From positions 1-5,785 of the forward strand of contig PMST01000653.1 of assembly GCA_003168295.1 (NCBI GenBank): a stretch of DNA of 5,785 bases, in the 5' to 3' direction. Each line of letters opens with the position of its first letter. The first letter of the stretch is position 1. Under the pieces are notes generated by a model. It worked only from the letters and a program-made list of their open reading frames with translations. It searched no databases and was not told where the DNA came from. Source of the stretch: Actinomycetota bacterium (GTDB lineage Bacteria > Actinomycetota > Actinomycetes > Streptosporangiales > Streptosporangiaceae). Shown here one piece after another: positions 1 through 5,785 of the stretch. The translations under genes were made by a program, and so were the position numbers.

Positions 1-81
1 CAGATCGCTAAGGCGCTCGGCGTCAGCCGCGCCTCGGTTCACGCGGAGCGTCTCCGCCGAGCCCGGCGCATGCACACCCGG
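1..81 (+). pseudogene. C-terminal helix-turn-helix remnant, resolvase/recombinase-like
   Basis: The first frame from base 1 reads QIAKALGVSRASVHAERL. This matches the pattern of the C-terminal helix-turn-helix of serine recombinases/resolvases (Q-I-A-x-x-L-G-V-S-R-x-[ST]-[VL]). Third codon positions are mostly G or C up to about base 81, as expected for real coding sequence, and the frame then becomes Arg-rich and uninformative before a stop at 190-192. A recognisable WD40 sequence takes over in another frame near base 104, so the two were probably joined by deletion or recombination. The upstream part lies outside the window, so the gene may be either a normal gene ending in an odd tail or a broken one. 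Other HTH proteins cannot be excluded. The family call rests only on this short motif. Confidence 0.4.
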
Positions 82-103
82 TGGCCAGGCCGCCGGAGGC
101 GCC

Positions 104-535
104 GGGTTTTCGGCGGTCACCATCAGCCCCGACGGCACCGTGGTCGCGGCAGTCGGGTACATCAACGGCTACGGCCCAGGCGGGCAGAGTGACGACTCCC
201 CGGTGGCGTGGCTCTGCTCCATGCTGAGCGGGAAGCTCACCGACCTGACGGCCACGTACCCGGCCGGGAAACAGCATGGGTTCTCGTCGGCGGCGTTCAG
301 CCCGGACGGCGGGCTCCTCGCGGCCGGCGGAGACACCGGCAGGGTAGAGATCTGGAACACACGCACCGGTCAGGCGGTGAAGGCTTTCGACGTCCCGCCC
401 GCCGAGACCGTGAACCCGGTAGCCTTCAGCCCGGACGGTAAGGTACTCGCCGCCGTCCAGGCTTCCGTCAACGCCACCGGCCCAGGCCAGGGCACGATCG
501 AGGTCTGGGACGTCTACGGCCCGAACCGGCCGTAG
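104..535 (+). pseudogene. Truncated WD40 beta-propeller protein, C-terminal end
   Basis: The frame ending with TAG at 533-535 encodes WD40-type blades. After a first partial blade (SAVTISPDG near base 110), a GTG at 140 could start a 131-residue product. In that product a complete repeat runs at residues 53-73 (FSPDGGLLAAGG, then VEIWN) and a last one at residues 94-124 (VAFSPDGKVLAA, then IEVWD). Actinobacterial WD40 proteins normally carry about seven such repeats, often behind a kinase or NTPase domain; only about two and a half remain here. The frame stays open back to base 2, but upstream of ~100 its codons (AGA, CTA, AGG) are unlike coding sequence, while another frame there encodes the HTH remnant. 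No ribosome binding site is visible before the GTG. A gene finder could call 140-535 a small gene. I infer a non-functional 3' remnant. Confidence 0.6.
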
Positions 536-722
536 TTATCCTCTGTCGGCCGGGGCGAGGCTGCCCGTGCCCCGCCGATCGCCTGCGGAGATCCGCATCG
601 CGGCCGGACAACAGAGATAGTCATCTACCGCCGCTGTCGCGGTCCGTGGCGGCCTGGCCGACGTCAGGCCCTGCGAGGTAGATCCGATCGGCCGGACGCC
701 GGCGGCGCCGGTCACCTCGGCC

Positions 723-1067
723 GTGCTCGGGCACACCAGCCACGGACATCCCGCAGGTGACCTCACCCGAGACGATGTCCTGGACAACATCACGCTGTAC
801 TGGCCGACGAACACCGGGGTTTCTTCGGCCCGCCTGTACTGGGAAAATAAGCTCAGCCTTTACAACGCCGCCGACGTCTCCGTCCCGGCGGCCGTGAGCG
901 TCTTTCCCGGCGAGAACTACCAGGCCCCGCGCAGCTGGGCCAGGCGGGCGTATCACAACCTCATCTATTACCACGAGCTCGACCAAGGCGGCCACTTCGC
1001 GGCCTGGGAACAGCCGCAAATCTTCTCGGCAGAGGTCCGCGCAGGCTTCAGGCCACTGCGCAAATAG
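723..1067 (+). pseudogene. Epoxide hydrolase (EHN-type alpha/beta hydrolase), C-terminal fragment
   Basis: Counting from a GTG at 723, the 114-residue frame has the hallmark C-terminal sequence of actinobacterial epoxide hydrolases. It contains LTRDDVLDNITLYW (14-27), SSARLYWENK (34-43), VSVFPGENYQAPRSW (58-72, with the likely charge-relay acid) and GGHFAAWEQP (89-98, with the catalytic His91), and ends in the usual RAGFRPLRK. Full-length members have roughly 370-400 residues. The missing part includes the EHN domain, the HGWP oxyanion motif and the nucleophile Asp, so the fragment cannot be catalytic. Homology seems to begin around base 747. The in-frame sequence from 621 to 746 does not resemble the family, and a stop lies at 618-620. 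The 536-722 stretch between this fragment and the WD40 remnant holds no gene I can support. The well-preserved C-terminus suggests fairly recent truncation. Confidence 0.8.
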
Positions 1068-1110
1068 TGGAGCAAAAGGATACCTCGGCGATGCCAGCAT
1101 GACACTAGAT

Positions 1111-1123
1111 GGGGCTCAGCCCC
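1111..1123. repeat. Short GC hairpin upstream of box copy 1
   Basis: A 5-bp stem (GGGGC/GCCCC, 1111-1115 with 1119-1123) has a 3-nt loop. It lies just before the 48-bp box and is not conserved at copy 2, so it may be incidental. Confidence 0.3.
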
Positions 1124-1127
1124 AAAT

Positions 1128-1175
1128 GCCCCGTATCCGGGGATAGCGGGGTTGTGCCGGTGACGGTCATGATGG
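1128..1175 (+). repeat. 48-bp intergenic box, copy 1
   Basis: This box matches 5230-5277 at 41 of 48 positions without gaps, in the same orientation. It begins with a small hairpin CCCCG-TATC-CGGGG (1129-1142), continues with a further GCGGGG, and ends in GGTCATGATGG, which is identical in both copies. Most differences are scattered, and two fall in the tetraloop of the small hairpin (TATC here, TGTT in the other copy), leaving the stem intact. A long hairpin follows 19 bp downstream. I do not recognise the family. It could be a noncoding RNA 3' region, a degenerate mobile-element end, or part of a composite terminator. Confidence 0.6.
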
Positions 1176-1194
1176 ACCTCCTTGGGGAGTCAAG

Positions 1195-1233
1195 GCGGGT
1201 GGTCCCCGGGCGCCGTGCCCGGGGACCACCCGC
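1195..1233. terminator. Perfect 17-bp hairpin between convergent genes
   Basis: Bases 1195-1211 are exactly complementary to 1217-1233, with the 5-nt loop GCCGT between them. The stem core is GGTCCCCGGGC. No U-tract follows on either strand, which is common for actinobacterial hairpin terminators. It lies between the + strand epoxide hydrolase remnant (ending 1067) and the - strand isomerase gene (ending 1295), so a bidirectional terminator is the natural reading. A hairpin with the same core follows the second box copy. Confidence 0.65.
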
Positions 1234-1294
1234 ACGTGATGACCCGGATCAGGGCAGAGGTCAGTACCCGGATGCCGCGCGCCGACGAGACCGC

Positions 1295-2302
1295 CTAGTC
1301 GCGGCCTGAGCTGAAGGCGGCGTCGAAGGCAGCCTGAGGCGGGTCGAAGTCGAACCTGCGCAGGAAGGTGATCGCCTCGGCCGCGCCGGCTAGCCGGTCC
1401 ATCCCGGCGTCTTCCCACTCGATGGAGATCGGGCCGCGGTAGCCGATCGAGTTCAGCATCCGGAAGATGTCTTCCCAGCGGATGTCACCTCGGCCGGCGG
1501 AGACGAAGTCCCAGCCGCGCCGGGGGTCGCCCCAGGGCAGGTGTGAGCCGAGGCGGCCGCTGCGGCCGTCGAGCCGCTTGCGGGCTTCCTTGCAGTCCAC
1601 GTGGTAGATCCGGTCGCGGTACTCGGCCAGGAACGCCACCGGGTCGAGGTCCTGCCAGACGAAGTGGCTCGGGTCGAAGTTCAGGCCGAACGCGGCGCGG
1701 TGGCCGACGGCCTCGAGCGCGCGGCTGGTCGTCCAGAAGTCGTAGGCGATCTCGCTGGGGTGCACCTCGTGCGCGAAGCGGACACCCTCAGCGTCGAACA
1801 CGTCCAGGATCGGGTTCCAGCGGCGGGCGAAGTCGGCGTAGCCTTCGTCGATCATGGACGCGGGGACGGGCGGGAACATCGCCACGGTGTGCCAGATGGA
1901 CGAGCCGGTGAATCCCACCACGGTGTCCACTCCGAACGCGGCCGCGGCGCGCGCGGTGTCGGCCATCTCGGCGGCCGCGCGCTGCCGGACGCCTTCCGGC
2001 TCGCCATCGCCCCAGATACGGGCGGGCAGGATCGCCTGGTGGCGGACGTCGATGGGGTGATCGCAGACGGCCTGGCCGACGAGGTGGTTCGAGATGGCCC
2101 AGCACTTCAGGTCGTACTTCGCCAGCAGCTGGTGCCGGCCGGCCAGGTAGCCGTCCTCATTCAGCGCGCGGCCGACGTCGAAGTGATCTCCCCAGCAGGC
2201 GAGTTCGAGGCCGTCGTAGCCCCACTTCCTGACGTGCTGGCAGATCTCCTCCAGGGGCAGGTCAGCCCACTGGCCGGTGAACAAGGTGAAGGGTCGGGAC
2301 AT
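1295..2302 (-). CDS. Sugar phosphate isomerase/epimerase (xylose isomerase-like TIM barrel)
   Basis: This is a 335-residue cytoplasmic protein of the AP-endonuclease-2/xylose-isomerase-like TIM-barrel family, which uses a divalent metal to isomerise or epimerise sugars, keto-sugars or inositols. The likely metal and active-site residues are spread as the fold expects: Glu179 in AHEVHPSE, Asp210 and His213 in NFDPSHF, His234 in YHVDCKEA, and Glu295 in SIEWED. The N-terminus ([16 protein letters not shown]) begins directly at the first barrel strand, supporting the ATG at 2302. A GAGGGAG ribosome binding site lies 7 nt before it on the minus strand. The gene starts 28 bp after the stop of the Gfo/Idh/MocA oxidoreductase, so the two are probably co-transcribed and act on successive forms of one substrate. 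IolE/IolI-like or keto-glycoside roles are both possible. The substrate cannot be read from sequence. Confidence 0.88.
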   Translation of the reverse strand: MSRPFTLFTGQWADLPLEEICQHVRKWGYDGLELACWGDHFDVGRALNEDGYLAGRHQLLAKYDLKCWAISNHLVGQAVCDHPIDVRHQAILPARIWGDGEPEGVRQRAAAEMADTARAAAAFGVDTVVGFTGSSIWHTVAMFPPVPASMIDEGYADFARRWNPILDVFDAEGVRFAHEVHPSEIAYDFWTTSRALEAVGHRAAFGLNFDPSHFVWQDLDPVAFLAEYRDRIYHVDCKEARKRLDGRSGRLGSHLPWGDPRRGWDFVSAGRGDIRWEDIFRMLNSIGYRGPISIEWEDAGMDRLAGAAEAITFLRRFDFDPPQAAFDAAFSSGRD

Positions 2303-2330
2303 CGCAGGGCTCCCTCGGAGTGGACTGAGA

Positions 2331-3515
2331 TCAGTTCGCGGGCACGGGCGTCCAGCATGATTCGCGGGCGGCGCTCTGCTCGACGGCGGCCAGGACCCGC
2401 TGCACCTGGAGGCCGTCCTGGAAGGACGGCACCGGATCGGTGCCCGCGGCGATGGCGGTCACCAGGTCCCGGACCTGGTGCGTGAAGGTGTGCTCCCAGC
2501 CGAGCATGTGCCCTGGCGGCCACCAGGCGGACAGGTAGGGATGGCCGGGCTCGGTGACCACGATGCGCCGGAAGCCCGCCTCGGCGCTTTCATCGGTACG
2601 GTCATAGAACTGCAGCTCGTTCAGCCGCTCCAGGTCGAACGCGAGGCTTCCGCGGTCCCCGTTCAGTTCAATCCGCAGTTGGTTCTTGCGGCCCGTGGCG
2701 AATCTGGTCGCTTCGAACGAGGCCAGCGCGCCCGATGGCCACCGGGCGATGAATACCGCGGCGTCGTCCACGGTCACCGGGCCGGAACGCGGTGCGCCGC
2801 CGGGCGCCTCAAGCAGGGGGCGCTCACCGACGAAGGTCGCCGTGGCTGCCGAGACGCCGGCGATCAGCTCACCCGTCAGGTACTGGGCCAGGTCGACGAG
2901 GTGCGCTCCCAGATCACCCAGCGCGCCGGACCCGGCCCGCTCGCGCTGCAGCCGCCAGGTCAGCGGGAACGCCGGGTCCACCAGCCAGTCCTGGAGGTAG
3001 CTCGCCCGGACGTGCCGGATCTGGCCGATCCTCCCTTCGGTCACCAGTTGGCGGGCTAGGGTCACGGCCGGGACGCGGCGGTAGTTGAACCCGGTCATCG
3101 CGCGGACGCCGCGGGAGGCGGCCCGCGCCGCCGCGGCTGCCATGGCCTCGGCCTCGGTCAGGGTGTTGGCGAGAGGCTTCTCGCACAGCACGTGCTTGCC
3201 GGCCTCGAGCGCAGCGATGGCGACCTCGGCGTGCAGATTGCCCGGCGTGCACACGTCCACGAGCTGCACGTCGTCGCGTTCAATCAGCGCGTGCCAGTCC
3301 GTCTCGGCGACCGTCCAGCCGAGCCGCGCGGCCGCGATGCGCACGGCGGCCGCGTCCCGGCCGCATAGCACCGCCATGTGAGGCTGCAACGGCAGATCGA
3401 ATACGTGCGGCGCGGTCCGCCAGGCCTGCGAGTGGGCCGCGCCCATGAACGCGTAACCGACCATGCCCACGCCGAGCACAGGCCGGTCCGCGGTCTGGCG
3501 CGCTGTTTCCTCCAC
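2331..3515 (-). CDS. Gfo/Idh/MocA family NAD(P)-dependent oxidoreductase
   Basis: This 394-residue protein has the two-domain Gfo/Idh/MocA architecture. The N-terminal Rossmann fold carries the nucleotide-binding loop [13 protein letters not shown] (17-29). The CEKPLA motif (111-116) supplies the conserved Lys113, and the C-terminal alpha/beta domain has [10 protein letters not shown] (200-209), where Asp201 and His205 fit the catalytic Asp/His pair of inositol dehydrogenases. No signal peptide is seen, so it is cytoplasmic. Such enzymes oxidise or reduce a hydroxyl/keto group of sugars, inositols or glycosides with NAD(P). The start is a GTG with GGGAGG 7 nt upstream; no better start precedes it. 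It is the first gene of a likely two-gene operon with the TIM-barrel isomerase. This pairing is common in sugar, inositol and keto-glycoside catabolism. No transporter or regulator is present in the window to name the substrate. Confidence 0.92.
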   Translation of the reverse strand: MEETARQTADRPVLGVGMVGYAFMGAAHSQAWRTAPHVFDLPLQPHMAVLCGRDAAAVRIAAARLGWTVAETDWHALIERDDVQLVDVCTPGNLHAEVAIAALEAGKHVLCEKPLANTLTEAEAMAAAAARAASRGVRAMTGFNYRRVPAVTLARQLVTEGRIGQIRHVRASYLQDWLVDPAFPLTWRLQRERAGSGALGDLGAHLVDLAQYLTGELIAGVSAATATFVGERPLLEAPGGAPRSGPVTVDDAAVFIARWPSGALASFEATRFATGRKNQLRIELNGDRGSLAFDLERLNELQFYDRTDESAEAGFRRIVVTEPGHPYLSAWWPPGHMLGWEHTFTHQVRDLVTAIAAGTDPVPSFQDGLQVQRVLAAVEQSAARESCWTPVPAN

Positions 3516-3526
3516 CTCGGTGCCTC

Positions 3527-3554
3527 CCGTCAGGCCGAAGTTCCGTCAGGCCGA
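3527..3554. repeat. Perfect 12-bp direct repeat in the leader of the oxidoreductase gene
   Basis: CCGTCAGGCCGA occurs at 3527-3538 and again at 3543-3554, a 16-bp period. The pair lies between the GTG start (3515) and the putative -10 of the minus-strand operon, overlapping the ribosome binding site on one side and the -10 on the other. The placement suits an operator for a sugar-responsive repressor, but the factor is unknown and a chance duplication is possible. Confidence 0.4.
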
Positions 3555-3559
3555 TACTA
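3554..3559 (-). promoter_or_regulatory. Possible -10 element for the oxidoreductase-isomerase operon
   Basis: The minus strand reads TAGTAT here, a reasonable actinobacterial -10, about 40 nt before the GTG start. No good TTGACA-like -35 sits 16-19 nt upstream (the nearest is around ACGAAG), so support is weak. Confidence 0.25.
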
Positions 3560-3620
3560 GGGTGCGAGCCTTCGGACTTCGTCTGTTGCGGTGCTGGCAC
3601 GGCTGGTGGGCCGGCGGCTA

Positions 3621-4091
3621 TCAGAACTGGCCGGGCTGGTAGTCGCCGGCGGGCTGCCGGATGATGACGTTCATGCGGTTCCAGGCGTTGATGAGGGCGA
3701 TGACCGCCACCAGCGCGACGAGCTGGTCATCGTCGTAGTGCTTAGCCGCGTTCGCCCAGGCCTCATCGGTGACGCCGCCGGCCGCGTCGGCGATGCGGGT
3801 GCCCTGCTCGGCGAGTTCCAGCGCGGCCCGCTCGGCCTCGGTGAAGACCTTCGCCTCCCGCCACACCGCGACCAGGTTCAGCCGCTGCTGGCTTTCCCCG
3901 GCGTGCAGGGCGTCCTTGATGTGCATGTCGGTGCAGAAGCCGCAGCCGTTGATCTGGCTGGCCCTCAGCTTCATCAGCTCCTGCGTCGCGGCCGGCACGG
4001 CCGAGTCATGCACAACGGCCCCCGCCGAGTTGAGGTACCTGACGAATTTCAGCGCCAGAGGGCGGCCGAGGTAATCGAGACGTGCGTCCAT
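3621..4091 (-). CDS. Carboxymuconolactone decarboxylase family / AhpD-like protein
   Basis: From the chosen start the product is 156 residues, the usual size for single-domain CMD/AhpD-like proteins. The redox motif is INGCGFCTDMH, with Cys50 and Cys53 as CxxC and His57 three residues later, as in the active site of alkylhydroperoxidase AhpD. Helices before and after (VPAATQELMKLRASQ; AERAALELAEQGTRIAD) match the fold. The ATG at 4091 is preferred because AAGGAG lies 6 nt upstream. The frame stays open to a GTG at 4193, but that start would fall inside the predicted promoter and adds an uncharacteristic tail. The gene is divergent from a SigJ/ECF41 sigma factor. CMD proteins are among the characteristic partners and targets of ECF41 sigma factors, so a thiol-based peroxidase or redox role under that sigma is the best inference. 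A true decarboxylase function is unlikely. Confidence 0.9.
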   Translation of the reverse strand: MDARLDYLGRPLALKFVRYLNSAGAVVHDSAVPAATQELMKLRASQINGCGFCTDMHIKDALHAGESQQRLNLVAVWREAKVFTEAERAALELAEQGTRIADAAGGVTDEAWANAAKHYDDDQLVALVAVIALINAWNRMNVIIRQPAGDYQPGQF

Positions 4092-4097
4092 CGTCAT

Positions 4098-4103
4098 CTC
4101 CTT
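4098..4103 (-). promoter_or_regulatory. Ribosome binding site deciding the AhpD-like start
   Basis: The minus strand reads AAGGAG, 6 nt before the ATG at 4091 and directly abutting another ATG (4097-4095), which is too close to use it. This favours 4091 over the more distal starts. Confidence 0.7.
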
Positions 4104-4167
4104 GCCGTTCTTGCGGGCGCAACCTGAGCCGGGAGCCCGCTGGATGATGTGCTCTTCTGAGTAATAC

Positions 4168-4194
4168 GACGATGCAACCCGCCGGGATGTCACG
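4168..4194 (-). promoter_or_regulatory. Predicted ECF41/SigJ promoter for the AhpD-like gene
   Basis: On the minus strand, CGTGACA (4194-4188) is followed by exactly 16 nt and then CGTC (4171-4168). I recall the SigJ/ECF41 promoter as GTCACA-N16-CGTC. This site matches the -35 hexamer at 5 of 6 positions and the -10 core and spacing fully. Transcription would start near 4160, giving a leader of roughly 70 nt before the ATG at 4091. Confidence 0.6.
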
Positions 4195-4203
4195 CGGCGC
4201 CAG

Positions 4204-4230
4204 CCTCACATTCCGGCGCCCTGTCTCGTC
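4204..4230 (+). promoter_or_regulatory. Predicted ECF41/SigJ autoregulatory promoter for the sigma gene
   Basis: CCTCACA (4204-4210) is followed by exactly 16 nt and then CGTC (4227-4230). Compared with GTCACA-N16-CGTC as I recall it for SigJ/ECF41, the -35 hexamer has one mismatch and the -10 core and spacing are exact. Transcription would begin near 4237, about 35 nt before the ATG at 4272. Two CGGCGCC palindromic heptamers (4195-4201 and 4214-4220) flank the -35 element. Confidence 0.55.
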
Positions 4231-4271
4231 GAACTGGTGAGGGCAGATCCGACCGACGAAGGGCCGCACCA

Positions 4272-5210
4272 ATGACCACCCGATCCGGGCCAGGAGATGG
4301 CCGGCCCGATCCGGGCCTGAGCGCGATCATGAGCGAGCGGCGTCAGCTGATCAACCTGGCCTACCGGCTGCTGGGCTCGCTGGCCGAGGCCGAGGATGCC
4401 GTGCAGGAGACCTACGCCCGCTGGTACGCCATGTCCCGGGAGCAGCAGGAAGCCATCCGATCTCCCGGCGCCTGGCTGACGACCGTCGCCAGCCGCATCT
4501 GCCTGGACCTGCTCGGCTCGGCCCGGGCCCGGCGGGAGCGCTACGTGGGCGAATGGATCCCCGAGCCGGTGCCCGACCCGGCGGAGTGGACCAGCGTGCA
4601 GCCGGACGGCCACCCCGGCGACCCGGCCGACCGTGTCACCCTGGATGAGTCGGTCACCATGGCCTTCCTGGTCGTGCTCGAATCGATGACCCCGGCCGAG
4701 CGCGTCGCGCTCATCCTGCACGACGTCTTCCGCTACTCCTTCGCCGAAGTGGCCCAGATCGCCGGCCGCACCCCCGCGGCGTGCCGCCAGCTGGCTTCCT
4801 CAGCCCGCCGCCGCATCCGCGCCTCGCAGCCTCCCGCGACCCCCACGGCCCGGCAGGCGGCCATCGTCAGGGACTTCAAAAGGGCATGGGAAGCCAGCGA
4901 CATCGACGCCCTCATCGGCCTCCTTGACCCCAGCGCCACGGCAATCGCCGACGGCGGCGGCCTCGCCAGCGCCGCGCTGTGCCCGATCGAAGGCGGCGAG
5001 CAGATCGCGCGCTACATCGTGGATCTCTCCCGCCGGGCACCCGGCAACGTGACGATCCTGGAGCGAACGGTCAACGGCCAGCCCGGTCTGGTGGCTCAGC
5101 AAGACGGCATCACCGTGACGGTTTTCGCGTTCGACGTCGCAGCCGGGCAGATCAAGCACATCTGGGCCATCCGCAACCCCGACAAGCTCCGGCCCTGGAC
5201 TACACGCTGA
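4272..5210 (+). CDS. sigJ: ECF41-group RNA polymerase sigma factor, SigJ-type, with SnoaL-like C-terminal domain
   Basis: This 312-residue protein directs RNA polymerase to ECF41-type promoters. Sigma region 2 spans about 24-88 (LINLAYRLLGSLAEAEDAVQ, then RSPGAWLTTVASRICLD). The linker holds YVGEWIPEPV (91-100), typical of this group. Sigma region 4 spans about 129-184, with the recognition HTH SFAEVAQIAGRTPAACRQLA. A SnoaL/NTF2-like domain fills 193-312 and carries the two ECF41 signature motifs, DGGG (227-230) and NPDKL (302-306). In this group the fused domain modulates sigma activity in place of a separate anti-sigma factor. The lysine that usually follows DGGG is Leu231 here. The ATG at 4272 has a weak GAAGGG 8 nt upstream; Met20 is an alternative start just before conserved sequence. 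The neighbour is a divergent AhpD-like gene, the expected ECF41 target, and the spacer holds matching promoters in both directions. Confidence 0.93.
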   Translation: MTTRSGPGDGRPDPGLSAIMSERRQLINLAYRLLGSLAEAEDAVQETYARWYAMSREQQEAIRSPGAWLTTVASRICLDLLGSARARRERYVGEWIPEPVPDPAEWTSVQPDGHPGDPADRVTLDESVTMAFLVVLESMTPAERVALILHDVFRYSFAEVAQIAGRTPAACRQLASSARRRIRASQPPATPTARQAAIVRDFKRAWEASDIDALIGLLDPSATAIADGGGLASAALCPIEGGEQIARYIVDLSRRAPGNVTILERTVNGQPGLVAQQDGITVTVFAFDVAAGQIKHIWAIRNPDKLRPWTTR

Positions 5211-5229
5211 CCCGCGAACGTCGGGAGGA

Positions 5230-5277
5230 GCCCCGTGTTCGGGGATGGCGGGGTGGTGCGGGCGATGGTCATGATGG
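5230..5277 (+). repeat. 48-bp intergenic box, copy 2
   Basis: This is the ungapped 41/48 match to 1128-1175. The small hairpin CCCCG-TGTT-CGGGG (5231-5244) keeps its stem while the loop differs from copy 1. The shared 3' end is GGTCATGATGG. The box starts 20 bp after the sigma gene stop. A G-rich triple repeat separates it from its hairpin (57 bp spacing compared with 19 bp in copy 1). Confidence 0.6.
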
Positions 5278-5288
5278 TGACTCGTTGG

Positions 5289-5329
5289 TGGGGGTCCCTG
5301 GTGGGGGGGTCCGTTTGTTGGGGGTCCGT
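5289..5329 (+). repeat. Three G-rich tandem repeats, possible G-quadruplex
   Basis: Three copies of T-G(5-7)-TCC-[CG]-T occur at 5289-5299, 5302-5314 and 5319-5329. The G runs are 5, 7 and 5 long, and the middle run could supply two G-triplets, so a four-tract quadruplex is possible. The array accounts for most of the extra spacing between box and hairpin in copy 2. Confidence 0.5.
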
Positions 5330-5334
5330 TAGGA

Positions 5335-5371
5335 CGGGCGGTCCCCGGGCGTGATGCCTGGGGACCGCCCG
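5335..5371. terminator. 16-bp hairpin between convergent sigma and UvrA-like genes
   Basis: Bases 5335-5350 pair with 5356-5371 with one G-U wobble and the 5-nt loop GTGAT. The core GGTCCCCGGGC equals that of the hairpin at 1195-1211. It lies between genes converging from both sides (stops at 5210 and 5408). There is no U-tract. A bidirectional terminator is the likely role. Confidence 0.65.
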
Positions 5372-5407
5372 CGCCGTGTCTGCCGGTGATGGCGGGCTTC
5401 GGCCCGG

Positions 5408-5785
<378 letters not shown>

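Noticed and set aside
536..722. Search for a gene or RNA between the WD40 and epoxide hydrolase remnants
   Set aside because: Only short open frames without family motifs; no tRNA-like or strong hairpin structure was evident.
621..1100. Minus-strand open frame of 159 codons opposite the epoxide hydrolase remnant
   Set aside because: The + strand clearly encodes epoxide hydrolase sequence with its catalytic His motif; the minus-strand product is a shadow.
1128..1169. A short minus-strand peptide starting ATGACC in both copies of the 48-bp box
   Set aside because: Most of the substitutions between the copies change the amino acid (first or second codon positions), so conservation looks structural rather than coding, and no ribosome binding site is seen.
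1601..2485. Long + strand open frame of 294 codons opposite the isomerase and oxidoreductase genes
   Set aside because: It is antisense to two genes with clear family motifs. In GC-rich DNA the frame opposite a real gene is often open, and the translation (Arg/Gly/Val/Asp-rich) resembles no family.
4092..4193. N-terminal extension of the AhpD-like protein from a GTG at 4193
   Set aside because: It would start inside the predicted -35 element, lacks a ribosome binding site, and adds sequence unlike the family; AAGGAG points to the ATG at 4091.
4206..4721. Minus-strand open frame of 171 codons opposite the sigma gene
   Set aside because: It overlaps sigma region 2 and the divergent promoters; no recognisable motif and Gly/Arg/His-rich composition.
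5289..5329. CRISPR-like interpretation of the three G-rich repeats
   Set aside because: Units are only ~11-13 bp with 2-4 bp between them, far too short and too close for a CRISPR array.

Overview
The window comes from a high-GC actinobacterium. Coding frames show strong G/C preference at third codon positions, one gene starts with GTG, Shine-Dalgarno sites are purine-rich, and the protein families (SigJ/ECF41 sigma factor, short UvrA-like ATPase, EHN-type epoxide hydrolase) are typical of Streptomycetales or Streptosporangiales. Genus cannot be fixed from the sequence alone.

Layout. (1) Positions 1-1070 look like a gene graveyard. There is the last turn of a helix-turn-helix (resolvase-like) protein in one frame, then the C-terminal end of a WD40-repeat protein in another frame, then only the last ~105 residues of an epoxide hydrolase. 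All lie on the + strand and all appear to lack their 5' parts. (2) Positions 1128-1233 hold an intergenic module: a 48-bp box followed by a perfect 17-bp hairpin. (3) A minus-strand pair runs 3515->2331 (Gfo/Idh/MocA oxidoreductase) then 2302->1295 (TIM-barrel sugar phosphate isomerase/epimerase), 28 bp apart. It is probably one catabolic operon for a sugar, polyol or keto-glycoside. (4) Positions 3621-5210 are an ECF41 unit: a carboxymuconolactone decarboxylase/AhpD-like protein (minus) is divergent from a SigJ-type sigma factor with a fused SnoaL-like C-terminal domain (plus). Their shared 180-bp spacer contains two back-to-back promoter matches of the ECF41/SigJ type. (5) Positions 5230-5371 hold a second, diverged copy of the box-plus-hairpin module. 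(6) The right edge is the C-terminal end of a short UvrA-like ABC ATPase (minus).

How it works together (inference). The sigma factor probably transcribes itself and the divergent AhpD-like gene, as in the known ECF41-COE arrangement. The sugar-catabolism pair has its own putative promoter and is probably a separate unit, although read-through from the AhpD-like gene is possible. The two hairpin modules sit in the two convergent gene gaps and could act as bidirectional terminators. No tRNA, rRNA, CRISPR array or complete mobile element was seen. The most notable signals are the paired sigma promoters and the duplicated intergenic module.
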